Assembly: GCA_023159155.1 (NCBI GenBank)
Contig: JAJNNX010000043.1
Span: 186,001-250,000 of the forward strand
Length of the DNA stretch: 64,000 nt
Direction: 5' to 3'
From: Ustulina deusta
Taxonomy: Eukaryota; Ascomycota; Sordariomycetes; Xylariales; Xylariaceae
Shown here: piece after piece, positions 33,311 to 46,700 of the stretch
How positions within the stretch are numbered: position 1 is the stretch's first letter
Layout of the letters: each line of letters starts with the position of its first letter
Notes under the pieces: model-generated
Seen by the model: the letters and a program-made list of their open reading frames with translations, nothing else
Databases searched by the model: none
What the model was told of the DNA's origin: nothing
Program-made: the position numbers and the translations under genes

Positions 33311-36300
33311 AAACTACCTTATCTAGAATTTCTGCAGGATCTCGTATAACCCCCACCTGATAGCACACGCTGCAAGTCTCAGACCAGAACTGGTCCTGCA
33401 CACTATTTCCGAGGTATTTGTACTCATGTCACCACATGGTGCTGCTGTAAGGGGACACGGGACTGCAAGATTTCTCCTAATTGCATGTCTCTCTCATCCA
33501 TCATTAAAACAATTACATAAACTAAGCCTGGCCAGACGATTATCGCTTGAGGGGTGCTCTGTCCACCACTATTAATCCTAACGACCATTGGCATTTCGAA
33601 AGGGAATTCCTTACGCAAGAGAGGGCTGCTGCGTCACTTCACTGAAGGGAAGGTCCCTTCTTGACGTCTCGCCAGCCCATCGTTCCAGCATGGCACGATT
33701 CGAAGATTTAGTTTTCGATCCGATAGGAGTTTCGACAGGCCCACTGCGATCTAGGTTAGAAAAGGGCTAGAACAAGGCTGCTACTCACAACCGACGTTTT
33801 AGCTGGCTGGTTGTCCTTGGGTACGCTATGAGGCATATCGTCCTAGCGTAAGATTCGGTTGGATCTTGTCACAAAGACAAGCAACAAAAGTAACAAAAGG
33901 GGACTTGTGCGAGAGAAAAATAATGAAGAACACGCTTTAATGACCTACTGAGATGACTTGAGGGTGAACAGTGTTGTGTCGTATGGGCATCGAGGGGATG
34001 CCACAGCCCCCTCATTTTATAGTTGCAGTTGCCAATTCATCGTACTCCGAATACGCATTCCATTCGCGATACCTTTCTCAGATACTACCGGTCGTGCAAT
34101 CAAAAAGGCTTTTCGCAGCTTGTCATATCAGGCCATATTGTTTGATGCCCCTTTGCCATTGGTCCTTAGAGCAGGGGCTGGGTGGATGCTCTCCAACCTG
34201 ACGTTCTCTAAACCAAATACTTGATCATTCTCACGATGTTGTACGATGGATGATACCGGCTCTCCCAGGCGAGGAGGAACTGCAATGTACGTGCTGCTGA
34301 TTTTCTGCCAGGTCGATCCCCAGCTCCGTTGCACGACACGCAACACCAAAGCTCTGTGGATTTGCTATCTCCATGATGACCGAGAGTATGCCCCTGTGTC
34401 TTCATATCTCGCCAATTGGCTCCTTGACGGACAAACCGATCGATCCTTTGAGGAGGGTAAGACAAGCTTACTGAAACCTGCCATCATCATGAGCCTCGGC
34501 GAGGTTTGTGTTGTCGCTCGTCCTTCACACCTTTCATGTCGACTAGAGCCTGCAATTCTCATTGGCCTCGGTACGGGCTCACTTCATTGCATGCTCTCGG
34601 CGTGGTTTTTCTCTTCTCTATTTCCTTGGTCCGCTAGGGTTCGTCAACCGGTGAAGCCAAAATGCGAAAGAGATGTCGACTTTTGAAAATTCAAACCGGT
34701 GTCAAGAACACAAACCCAAGCTCCCCATATCATACGTGTTCTCCAGCCTACACGCCGAGTCTAGTCTCTGACAGCCAAGTTACACGAGATATCCAAGTTC
34801 TGCGCGTACCCCATGGCCATGCGTATGCGGCTAGCCATGACAGGGCCTCGTCTCTTCGGTACCCTTGGCAGATAAGACCTGCCATTGCCCTGCCGCGCAC
34901 TGTCGAAGTCCTTGGCGGCGACTTATTGCTCGGCTTCTTGTAAATCTATTGGTTTTTGCCGCAAACGGTCCTCTCGCCGACGTCCCGTTTTTTTTTCGGC
35001 TTGTACATCTTGCCAAACGACCTCCGCAGAATCTTGGTGTCACGCCAACGCAAGAAGCCGGTCATGTTCCACGTCAAGGCCCTGATCGCGAGCTACCTTT
35101 TATCTGTTTGCTGTCTTAGCTGGATCCAATGGGCACACCCTGCGACATAGATCATCGTAAGCTAGAGACGATTGTTAAAAGTCCCCAGGGGGAAAGTAGC
35201 GGTCAATGACGGAGAGACTCGCCTCATTGTTCCAACCAAGGCTCACGACCATCTTCCTTTCCCTTAGACCGATGCTGAGCGCTCCTTGATGCATGTGAAG
35301 AGCAAACAACGCCGGGGTATGGGGATATCCAAGGAGGATAGACTTGACGATCGCGATCGCTCTCAATCGCCCTGCATCGATGGCCTTCATGCTGCTTCCC
35401 TGTAGGATGCCATGTATCTGTGTGATGAAGGTTTCTGATTTGCCCTCTTGGCCCCGTCTCTCGTCGTGAATGTGAGCTCTCATATTTCTGTATGTTGGAA
35501 GCCGATAACAGCGTAACGGAAACACTTTCAGGAGTTTTTCTTTTTTTTCTTTTTCTCACACTTCCCCTTCTACTCCTTCGAAGACCCGCAACAGGGGACG
35601 GGCGGCTGTCGTAATTCTAGGCCAAATTTTTAGAAAAGTTGCGGATCAAAAGTGAAAGAATTTATAGTCGGCTCATGGAAATTCGAGATTCTTTAAAAAG
35701 AAAAAAAAATGTGTCGGGGCGACAAGTCACATGAAATAGTAGAAGAGACGCCTAGATAAATACGCCGGCCTACCTAATACCCTTGACATTTCCTCGCCAC
35801 CGACTTGGGATGGTGGTAGGACTGGATAGAGGCTACCAAGATATTACCCGAGTTTTTTTTGCAGATCTAGGCTGGTTAGTTTGGTGTTCGAGACGTTTAT
35901 GGACATCCGAGGTACACACAGATACACATGCTACACACACACACATACTCTCTCTACATATACCTACTACATACACAGGGAGAAGAGACATGCACTCTTT
36001 GAACCAAACAGCGTTCAAACGTGAAACAAATGAGAGAGGAATAAGACTATTGTGGTGAACAGTCGTCTGTCTAACCACACACAACACCAAATCCTATCCC
36101 GCCGATCCTCCAATTATCAACGCCCGCATCGCGTTCCACTGGGGGGGGGAAACGACCCGGACGTTGTTGCCCTCTACCGTCGCAGCGAGTCAGTGTCACG
36201 ACCGCGTCGAATGACGCCACGCTCACATTGCATAGGTAGGCACATGCAGAGCGAAGCAGGTACCTACCTAATTACGGCCGCATTTCCAGCCCAGCGCCCT

Positions 36301-37845
36301 CGCTCGCTCGGTTCTCCTTCGGGCCGGTCGGTGTATTTCCAATTATTTATCTCTCTCTATCTCTATCTATCTATCTATCTACCTACCTGCCTACCTATCA
36401 AATCTATCTATCTATCCAGCGTACGGCCGTATTGTAGCAATGGGAAGACGGCTTCGATGAATACAAATGTTTCTAGCTTTGTTTGACACTTGCGCTTTCG
36501 GGGAATGTGACTGACTGACTGACTGGTTTCTAGGACAGACTGCATTTTCTGGATACTTTGAATACATTTATTTATTTATTTATCTATTTATTTATCTCCC
36601 TCTCCTTTTCCCCCGGTTGTTGTATTGGATGGAAACATACCTGGACCAGTGCAGAAGGCGCTCGATGGAATCGCTGTTGTTGATGCATGGTGCCCCCCCC
36701 CCCCTCCCATTAGCCTTCTCAGGACCCGGGTTTTTCTAAACGCTTTGGCGGTGTTATCTATCAATTGTATATATCTCACATTTATTTAGATTTCTGATTG
36801 CGGATGTGTTTTATAATGGCGCGGTTTTTACAAACTCACGGGAAAAGTTGGCTGATTCTAGCGCTCTCTATCATTGATATGGTATACCTACATGATCCGG
36901 GGAGTAGGTAGGTAATCTTCGTGCTGGACAGAGGGTCTAACTATCTATCACTATACCATATTGAAATTAACTTCACAGGCGCTTTTCTGTGTTAACTTTA
37001 TTGGCTTGATCAGCAAATCTTTATAATTACAAGTGAAACTTCTGCTAGGTACTTCCCACCGCATATTGCCATGACCTACGGAATTTAAAACCGTTACCTA
37101 CCGTCATGTCATGTCTTCAGTGATTTGCGATATTGTGCTACCATCACATGGAACGAACCTATGACAAACCCCTCAACAAATCCAACCATCTTCAACTGAA
37201 ACTAAATCGACAAGCGTGGTAAAAAGAGAACCAGCAAACCAGCATAACTATGCTATAGAACAACCTCTCCCACAGCGAAAGTAAATAAGTAGAGGACAGG
37301 GAAAAAAGTATTGTACTGATCAGAGGTTCTAATTACTCAACCATTGTCTCCTTACCGCCTACGAAGCTGACCCATCGGTTAATTACATTGGTTTGGTTTG
37401 GCACTTTTCAGGGAAAAGTGAGAATCAGGAAGCAACCCTTTTTTTTGCTGTGATTCCTCTTTATCGCCACGCCTTTCAAGCTCATGATAGATGGATACAT
37501 ACAGATAAAGACACGGTTGGTTGCACGCAACATAGTGTGAGAAGATGGCCTACTTGAAACTTTGAGTATAGAGCCGAGTCCCTGTTCATACGCCCATGTG
37601 TAGGCTTAACTGCTAAAACACATTTACATGACTGGATCAATGGATCAATTGCGAGAAGTAGCTTATTTGCAAGCATGATAGGCAGCATTTTGAAGCTAAT
37701 AATGTGTTTTTTTCGGGCTAAGAAGTGGTCTTCTGTTTTAATAACTTAGTTTAATGAAACAAAACAAAATGAATGCCGCCGAAAAGGTATACATGCTTAT
37801 CCTCATACTACAGAACTCCCAAAGAAATGGAATAAACGGCGCCTA
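33311..37845. other. 4.5-kb gene-free stretch between two convergent genes
   Basis: Both neighbours point into this gap, so it needs no promoter, yet it is far longer than the other gaps. It holds several frames up to 146 codons (34246-34686 plus, 35175-35525 minus, 36052-36486 plus), none with recognisable domains. Features seen: CA-rich (35905-35975), CTAT-rich (36346-36418) and TTTA-rich (36560-36597) simple repeats, a 13-base C run near 36692, and TACCTA motifs. Candidate for a non-coding transcript or a gene with many small exons that I could not resolve. Confidence 0.45.
36346..36418. repeat. CTAT/CTAC microsatellite
   Basis: A nearly uninterrupted run of CTCT, CTAT and CTAC tetranucleotides, followed 140 bp later by a (TTTA)n run (36560-36597). 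Confidence 0.8.
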
Positions 37846-39402
37846 CTAGGAGTCGAATCGTTCCGGCAATAGGACCGGTGCTACCAGCGTCCAAATATAC
37901 AAACAGTAGCAGAACCAAGCGCTGATAATCTTGACCCAGCTGGCCCAGTATGTGCGCCCAACTGTCGCAAACTCGCCATCAGTGCTTCCATCGCCTTCTG
38001 AGGAGCTTGTAAGCAAAGAAGCCACCCAGCACGTCGCGAGAAAGAAGATGATGTGAAACACGGAATAGTCGTATTGTGTGCGGCTACGCTCGTCGTCGTG
38101 GGGCGTGTTACTGTTGTCTTCGTCGTCTTCGTCATCGGATAAGAGTGCGTCCGCCGGCAGACTGCCTTCCTCAACGGCACGGCGAAGAACCTCAGCCCGC
38201 ATCTCTCGGCGGCCCGGCTGCTGCGTCACGAGGTTATGCTCGTCATCGTCATCGGGTAATCTGATGCCTTTGTTATTTCCTAGACCGAGGCTTTGGGTGG
38301 CGGCCCGTGTGGTGGTGTATGCGACTGTCAGCATCGTTACAATTGCGCCGATGACGACGGATGTTGTGCGTGTGCCCTGAGCACGAATAAAGGGATTGCA
38401 CTGCTTGTCATCAGGTTCCATAGAAACGGCGGACATGGTAAGGTATGTGCAGTAGACAGCAACCATGGCGGCCTGAGCAAGCCCGGCTTTGGGGTTGCAC
38501 TCTTGCACGGACGGGTGCACTGAAATAAACGAGATAGCCAACCAGAACAGGAGATTGATAGTGATGGCTGTCTGATTCATGGTACAATCCCCCTTAGCGA
38601 AGAAGATGTATTGGATGATGGTCATAGCCAGAGATCCTAGATACATTCCCAGAGTAGATCCGATCAGAACAACTCTCCAGAACCTCGAGTCGGTATTTTC
38701 AATCTTTCCAAGACAGTACTCTGCCCAGTTATGGGCGAGGTCGACCAATAGGATCAGACCGAGGACGAGGAAGAGCATGCCGCCGATGAAGGAGATGTAG
38801 TTGCCCCAAAACTGGAAGAACTGGTCGGGAATGAGGAAGGACAGCACGATAAAGGCGATCCAGGCAATGATTTTGGGGCCCCAGTAGCCATTCTGTAGGG
38901 CGGCGCGAGGGTTCTTGGAAGACGTGACGCCGAACAATAAGCCGGCAAAGATAAGATGAAATAGGCCAAGAGCAAAGTTGATGCGATGGACGGCCAGCCA
39001 GCCGTAACATTGTCCAGTCGGGCAGTTTATTTTAACGTAGTCGAGTGTGAGATGTTGCAACTTTTCGATGGCCCATGGGGTGAGCATAATCCACGATAGT
39101 ACCGAGTTGACAAGCAAGAGGAGGGCGTAGGCGATGCGGGTAGCGACACTGCGCTCGGCATGAGTGAGCCATTTGCGACGACGACGGTCACGGGCAGTCG
39201 AGGAAAGGAGCTAATTACCTGTTGCCACACTTGCCGCAGGCGCTGCAGACCATGGAGCAGGTTGCCGCGCCGCAGCAGCTCGCAGCGACGGACAGGAGCT
39301 AGATGGCAGCATGTCAGAATGTGCTTGAACAGGTTTCGAGGCTATACTCACGGTGCCTACGCCGGGCAGCGCCAGCATGGGGATAGAGAGGAGGGCACCC
39401 AT
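37846..39402 (-). CDS. TMS1: SERINC/TMS1 family membrane protein
   Basis: Polytopic protein of the TMS1/SERINC family, proposed to help place serine into membrane lipids; its biochemical role is debated. Exons 39402-39352, 39298-39219 and 39148-37846 (introns 53 and 70 nt) give 477 aa. The start MGALLSIPMLALPGVGT and the Cys-rich segment SCCGAATCSMVCSACGKCG are family hallmarks. They are reached only by joining two short exons upstream of the long frame. About ten hydrophobic segments follow, with NPFIRAQGTRTTSVVIGA and an acidic loop (LSDDEDDEDN) before the last two helices. The frame starting at the internal Met (39117) is not the true start. Convergent with cystathionine beta-lyase across a long gap. 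Confidence 0.93.
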
Positions 39403-40676
39403 GTTTTCAATTGCTGGGGCAACGGCAGAAGTGCCTGTGTCCCCAGGAGACCGAGGGCGTTTCTGTTGATTAAGCTAATGCGATGAGATGCGACGTGATG
39501 CCATGCGATGGGATGCGATGGCGGGTGGTAGATAGGTGTAGGTGGGTATACAGAGGTAAGGTAGAGTAGAGGACTCGAAATACCATGACAGCAGTGGCGA
39601 TCAGGTAGCCGCGGGCTTGACATTGGCACGAGCCACTTGTGGGTCTGATTGGGAGGGACCTGAGGCTGTTGGATTACGTCATCGTTTGCGAAAGTACCTA
39701 CCGAGGTACGTACTATTAAAGGTATGAGGATGGCACATCATACAGGCCCCTACCAAGCACTGTCCCTGGGTATGTACCTACCTAGGTAGTCAGCGGAGTT
39801 GCACTCTTTGTACTGCAACATGAATTATCAGCCACAGCATCAATTCCATGTAGAATGCCTATAGGACGCAGGGACAAATCAAAGCCGTAAAAAGCCACGC
39901 CTCACTTCCTCTTCCTCCAGTAATTCCATACTCATAGGTCAGCCACTTTCGATACACCCCCGTATTGGTCCTGACTCCCCAGAATGACAGGGATGTCTGA
40001 GTCCGAATCGGAGGATTAAAGGACGCAGACGTGGATGTGGAGGACAAGATTCCGACCGGCATTACGACGGGCTGAAGAGCTGGAACTACACTAGTGCAGG
40101 CATACTACACTAGTCGTGTCGAGATAAGCATTCATAATCATGCCGGCAACTATCGTCACCTATCTACCTCTCCCTCTGCCTCCCTGCCACCCTCCCGACC
40201 GGAGAGAGACTCCACGTATCATCGACACTGTACCATACACCACCCTTAGATTAGAGCAATATGTATTCCTAGAGCCTTGACTCGCTGCCAATATCCTTCT
40301 TTCCTATCCTCCTTTTTTCTTCGCCGTTTTGGTAATGGCTCACGGCATGTCTATCATCCATCTTCTTCCCAACACCATTGCAGCATTCCAGCATTCTAGA
40401 CCTCGGGCTGGCTAGCTAGTCAGCTTCACACACCTCCTTTTGTTAGCCTCTCATCATCTCATGACGACGACATTCTTGGACTCACATCTTGTCTTCGCCT
40501 CCGACGCATTATTAGACAACCGGACACACTCATTCGATGCTCTCTGACATACACTCATTATCCTCTTTGTCACCTACATTCAGCCGCAATAGGACTTGTT
40601 CTATAGTGCTGCTGAAACACATGCTATCACTTGCCGACATCTCCGTCGAAAACGCCACAAATCGCCAACGCCCAAC
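39403..40676. promoter_or_regulatory. Divergent promoter region between TMS1 and the Mch1-like transporter
   Basis: The two genes are transcribed away from each other. The region holds TACCTACCTAGGTAG motifs (39773-39790) and CT-rich stretches typical of fungal 5' leaders. No coding frame is supported. Confidence 0.5.
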
Positions 40677-42486
40677 ATGACTATCGAGAGCCAGATGCAT
40701 AGTGCTCGCATCGTGTCCAGCGTTGCTGCCACCGCAATCGCCCTAGCCTGTGGTACGAATGTAAGAAGACTGTACTCAGCCGACGTGCTTTCGATGTGCT
40801 CTGTGTGTGCTCTCTAACCGTGATCGGATAGTATGTCTACTCAGCGTGGGGGCCTCAGTTCGCCGACAAGTTGCACCTCTCTGCTACCGAGAGCGAGTTG
40901 ATTGGGCTGTCTGGGAATCTAGGCATGTATTCGCTGGGCGTCCCGGTAGGGGTGTTGGTCGACACCCGTGGGCCTCGCCCTGCAGTCTTGGCGGGGTCGA
41001 TGCTGCTCGGGCTGGGGTATCTGCCCCTACAACGCGCCTACGATGCCGGACAAGGTTCCGTCGCATGGCTGAGCTTCGCCTCTTTTCTCACCGGCCTGGG
41101 CGGTTGCACGGCCTTTGCGGCCGCCGTGAAGACCTCGGCTCTGAACTGGCCGACCCATCGGGGCACTGCTACCGCCTTCCCCATCGCCGCCTTCGGCTTA
41201 AGCGCCTTCTTCTTTTCCTTGGTGAGCTCCGTCTTCTTCCCGGGAAGTCCGGGCAAGTTCCTTCTCCTCCTTTCTCTAGGCACCTTTGGGATAATATTCG
41301 TTGGATTCTTCTTCCTACGTGTGCTTCCGCATGCTTCGGTCTACCATACTGTGCCCGCCAATTCTGGAATGGCGGACTCGCAGGAACTGAACCGAACAAT
41401 GTCTCAGCAGTCCAAATTATCCCGACACTCCTATGAACCTGGTACGTCACCTGAATATGATAGCGCCGCCACCACCTCCAAACCCGCCGATGGCGACCTC
41501 TCAGACCCCGAAGAACCAGTCGGCGGCGCGAGCCCCGGCCAGTCGATTGCGGTCACGCCCGCCGGACATCCCTCTGGATGTTCTCCAGCTGAAGCAGATG
41601 AGAGGTGCTCCTTATTGTCTCAATCCACGGCTACATCCTCCTTGCCTGGTGAAGTATTAGTGCAGAGTAGTGTTGATATGGATCGTTCTCATCGTATAGA
41701 TATTCGTGGCTGGAATCTTTTGAAGAGCCTCGAATTTTGGCAATTGTTCACAATCATGGGCATCCTCTCAGGCATAGGACTCATGACTATCAAGTAAGTT
41801 GATCCTCATACTCCTTGCTTTTTACCTCTGCGCCGTCTTGGGTCGCTTTGCTGACTCATCTCCAATTTAGTAATATCGGCAACGATGCGTCAACCCTTTG
41901 GAAGCACTACGACGACTCTATCGACGACAAAACTCTTGTTTTGTATCAGCAACTCCACGTATCCATTTTATCACTCGGTAGTTTTTCAGGCCGTCTCCTT
42001 AGCGGCGTAGGCTCTGACTTCCTCATCAAGGTCTTGCATGCAAGCCGGATTTGGTGCCTCGTGATCGCCTCCGTGATCTTCTCCTTAGCCCAGATTTGCG
42101 CCCTGAACGTCGTCAACCCACACCTCCTTGGCTTCGTATCCGGGTTCAGCGGTCTGGGCTACGGTTTCCTGTTCGGCGTCTTCCCTTCCATCGTAGCCGA
42201 GTCCTTCGGCATCCACGGTCTGAGCCAGAACTGGGGCTTCATGACGCTCGCCCCCGTGATATCAGGCAACATCTTCAACCTGTTTTACGGCTTCGTCCTC
42301 GACGCACACTCCGTATTCGAGGCTGATGGGAAGAGACGCTGCGAGGACGGCATCGACTGCTATCGTTCCGCCTACGTCGTGACGCTCTCGGCGTGTGGTC
42401 TAGGCCTCGGTGTCACCCTGTGGGTCATCTGGCACCAGGCCAGGATGCGATTGAGAGAGACGGGCAAAGGGCATACGGGAGAATGA
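40677..42486 (+). CDS. mch1: Mch1-like major facilitator superfamily transporter
   Basis: Probable vacuolar or plasma-membrane transporter of the nodulin-like/monocarboxylate-related MFS group; substrate unknown. Exons 40677-40760, 40832-41793 and 41871-42486 (introns 71 and 77 nt) give 553 aa. The N-terminal half reads ALACGTNYVYSAWGPQFADKL, then GLSGNLGMYSLGVPVG and DTRGPRPAVL, six hydrophobic segments in all. A long hydrophilic acidic Ser/Pro-rich loop follows (about residues 210-320), then six more segments with LGSFSGRLLSGVGSDFL and GFLFGVFPSIVAESFG. The last loop has a Cys pair (RRCEDGIDCYR). ATG 40677 is chosen because MTIESQMHSARIVSS matches the usual cytosolic tail; an in-frame ATG 81 nt upstream would add unrelated residues. 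Confidence 0.88.
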
Positions 42487-43783
42487 ATTCCAACACAATC
42501 TCTCTTTCGCTTTCCCTTTTCCACTTTCCAAGCCTTGTTTTATCCCCTTGACGGTTACCGACCGTTTCAACACACACACCCGGATTGATAAATTTTTTGT
42601 TTTTGGTCCATTGCCCCGAAATCTACATGTTTGATGCCGGGAACACTCTGCATACATACATAGGCCCTTGTGATCAGATAGGAGTCGCATCTTGGGAGAA
42701 GATAAGGTACTTTAGGCAGCGCAAGCCCGTGTGGATGGATAGATAGATAAATAGAGGAAGATTGGCGTTCTGGAGGATTGACACCGGCTGGTGAGATTTT
42801 AACTGGAAATAGATGTATGCTGCAAGATAGAAAAAGTGTGAGCTAGGGAGTAATTTTTAAGACCCCTCTTCCTTTTAAGCAGCGCCGTGTGCAAAAACTT
42901 GGAACGAATGATGGTAATTCAATCTAGATATCACAGCTGTTAACTAGAAGAAGTATTGGAATGTTTTGTGTGTATTTCCATATTTTTCAACTTCATTTGG
43001 ATTCATGACACTATTACTATCCTAACTTAGTGAAAGCAGTGTCACTAAGTGTGCACCTATTCCCGGTTTCCCAGCGGGGGATGTGCGCCCTAGATGTTGT
43101 TGATTCACAGCATCTCTCCGTCCTATGTGGTTGAGCCTCGGAATCTCGAAGTATGTATGCAATAGCATAGAGTCTTGTGGGTAGGAAGACTCGACTCTGA
43201 TAAGACCCCTGATGCCGCCTCCGAGACCGAATGGCAACCTCTGCATCAGCTGCCAAGCAAGTGGATGATCGAATCGTGGGTGCTGAGAGGGATTCGTGGA
43301 AGAGCCTCGAGTGCCGCCCACTGATCTGACATCAGCTATGACACCTGCCCATTCAGGTAGACTGGGAGTGCTGAATGGTATTAATGATTAACAAGCAAAA
43401 ACACGAAGAACCCATCCAGTCCATCTCTAGCCAGGTAGTTCGCTTTACCACCAAATGTAAACGCCGGTCCATGTTTGTTGTGATGCTAGTAAAACAAGAC
43501 GAAATTTTGCACAAAATACCTCGTACGAATGTAAGTTTGGGGTTCAAGGGGTGGATCATACCCGTTGGAGGGGAAGAAGACAGGCGTTGTTTAATCCTCT
43601 AGCATGAATGACAAGTGGGACCGACTTCAGTTTTATCCGGAGGGGGGCGAGGCCTTGCTTCTCTTTCAAGAGAGGGCTCCTGGCGAAGAGCCTATCGCCC
43701 CTCCAGGGGATTCTAGCTCGGATATTTATTCCTTGGTCTTCGGCGCCTGTCGGCTATATTCAAAGCTAACCGAGACTCTTTGT
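42487..43783. other. Gap between two convergent genes
   Basis: 3' flanks of the transporter and of BST1. Short frames (43022-43321 minus, 43375-43602 plus) have no recognisable features. A small GATA-type run lies at 42738-42752. Nothing else seen. Confidence 0.45.
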
Positions 43784-46700
43784 CTATGGCTTCTTGCTTT
43801 GCTTCCGATCACTTGTGTTTGACGTTTCTTCGACAAAGAGCGATTTGATGCCAGCAATAGCCCAAGAATCAGCTGTGGAATGGATGGCTACGAGCCACGC
43901 CGCAATCACATTAACCAAATAGTGTAGCACATAAGCATACGATACACCGTAGACAGCCGCATACACCGCCGTGGCGAAGAAAAGAACATTCGTGAGATGT
44001 CGAAGTCGACTCGTCACAGGGGGGATCATCCTACCCGCTGTGAGGTTCTCGACGAGCAGAATGAAAGGTAGGATCGACAACACATTGTGGTGGGAAGAAA
44101 ATGGGGTGAACCAACGTATGGCCAAATTCCGTACCCAAACAACTAGCGTCGGCAAATTGAGAGGCAGATTCCACACCATTAAGAGGAATATAGTGTGCAC
44201 ATAGTTCCTGAAATTGATGTGTGCGACGGAAGGGTTTCCTCGAGCAACGTAATGTGCTCGAACGTTGGTGCAGAGCTGTACGAGGCAAGCTATGACATAT
44301 GCGGATTGATAAGGAATAACTGTCGAGACTAGGAACAGCATAATACTGGTGATGAGTAGTCGTCTCCGTGGTGAATAGTGCGTAAAGACTGGGCCTTGGG
44401 TCGATTTAAAAGCTGACGCGTTCTTTTTCTCTTCGTTTGGCAATTTGGGACCGAAGGCCCAGCCGTAAAGGATGCTCAGGAGCGAAATAAGAGCAAGTGC
44501 TATGTAGTGAAGTACTACACAGACACCTACACACACGATACCTATCATGGGGATAAGGAACCAGAAAAATGGGTCTGTTGTCCCAACCAACAGGCCATTC
44601 TGTGCCATGTCGATGGTAGATGTGGTGCTCCACCATGGCCAGATGGCTCCGTGATCCATCGATCCTGACTGGCCAATCGATAATGATAGAAAGGTCATTG
44701 ACAACAGGAGCATTGGCAAAGACTGTCGGAGGCAATTCCCAAGGCTCTCCGAGAAAGGTATAAACGTGCCGGTGTTATCGTAAATTCGGAATTGCTTCCG
44801 CAGTACCAACCCTACTACAAGCTGTGGGAAGGAGGCAAAAACAGTACGATACCGCATATAAAGCTTTCCCAGGCTGCCCATGGGATCCACGGTAAGTCGA
44901 ACCGAGATACTAGATTTTCGAGTGGGATCAGTCCATAGCTGAACACCCAGGCCATTGTCACTGTGGCTGGCATCTAGGGGTGGAGGGACGAATGGCGACA
45001 CGCCATGGAGGCTGATATCAACTTCTGTAGCATCCACAAAATATTTTGATTCGTAAGGTCTAGCCAAGTACTGTCGTACTAGAGGACGAAATAGTTCTTT
45101 TTGTTCGCCATTTGCTTCCTCCTTGATCTCCATATGATATGCCAACAAGCTGCTCTGAATGGATGGTATCTGCACATCCACGACCATCGACCGGTCTGGG
45201 GGGAGTTCAAATCGCAAGCCAGTGGTGACAAGTCGTCCAATGCTGATGGTTTGCGTTAGGCGGGAGTTAGCAGTATCGCTAAACTCGGCAACGATCCAAT
45301 CTGGAGTCGGGGCTTCTGATTTGTCCACGATGGCAACGAATTGATAATCTCGAATACTTCTGGCGTCGTATTGCAGATAGGAAAAAGGTGGAATTTGTTG
45401 CTCGCCTTCGAGGAAAAATGGAGCTTTCGTAGCACGTGTGGATGCTGGCAACGCTACAACATCCTGTGCAGCGCTCTTACATGCTAGCCGAGTCGAAGTA
45501 CTGCTATTACCAGACAGATCTATATCCGCTAAGAATGGCACATTCGCTTGACCGATTTGCGAGGGGTAAACGCTGCAAAGCAAAACTTCTAGCCTCGCAT
45601 TCTCTCCAGGATGGTCAAGTTCACGGTTAGAGAGGAGAGTGAACCTTCTACTGCTGGGAAGGTCACTGGATTGAACGGGAAGCAAATAAACCTTGGATCC
45701 CCTGTTCGTTCCAAGGCCACGAAGTACAAATCGCTCTCGAGTATCGATCGTGTCAGAACCGTCCCCGACAGTCAAGAGCGTGGTCAACTGGGCTTCTCCT
45801 GAAGCCGTCTCAAAACTTGGTTCCAGTCCAGTTAGAAACCTCCTCTTAAAATGCTTAATTCGTTCTGCACGTGTTTTGGTCTGCGATTTGTCACGACTAT
45901 CAACTATATCGTACAGAGCTTTCACAATGACTTTTCGAAATTGGTCGCACCATGTGATCGCCTGGTGATCCATACTAGTCCACACCGTTGGAATTGTCGA
46001 TGTGAAAACAGTAAAGCCATGAGTTTCGGGCACGATTGACTCTAGGCTTGCATAATCTGACGGAACCACAGTGTCTAGCCCTCCGCCTGCAATAGACACT
46101 AGAGTAACATGGGAGAGAGAGTTCTCCATGGCCGACTTCCTCGAATAAGCGCGTCGCCAATGGTCATTAATATCTTGGTATATCTTGACGATCAGCGGAT
46201 CGAAAGTTACTGGCGGTCTTGCATGCGGAGCAGACATGGTAACGATAGTGCTGATGGAATGAGCTTGGAAATTCGGCATAACGAACGCAGCACGGGCAAC
46301 AATGCCACCCATCGAATGACCTAGAATAATGACCGACGCAGGATCGGGTAGATTGGGATCTCGTTCAGACTTCTGCGGATCGAGATAGAGCGAGAGGATA
46401 TATCTGATAGCCTCGTTGACGTATTCAGCCTGGTCGAGCATCGTTTGGCCGTGGAAAGCTGTGAAGTCTTCGTTGAAATCGACAGTGAAGAAGTCCAGAC
46501 TTTTTACCCCGGATTTTGCGGCTGCTACATTCGAATGAAGAGCCTCGTGAAAGTAACGAGCCGACTCAGACGCGATGGATCGGACTTGTTTATAACTACC
46601 CGCATTACCCGGTATGAACAATACAGGAATGCCCCTGACCTAATGGTTTTCCGAGTCAGCCACGAGCAGATGTCGGTGAAGAAGGTCCGGCATACCTTTG

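Noticed and set aside
34246..34686. 146-codon plus-strand frame in the long gap
   Set aside because: No domain, signal or intron evidence; a length that chance can give in normal-composition DNA.
40807..41436. 209-codon plus-strand frame
   Set aside because: Alternative frame over the Mch1-like transporter; Arg/Leu-rich and featureless.
43604..43822. 72-codon plus-strand frame at the BST1 3' end
   Set aside because: Overlaps the BST1 C-terminus antisense and lacks any recognisable feature.
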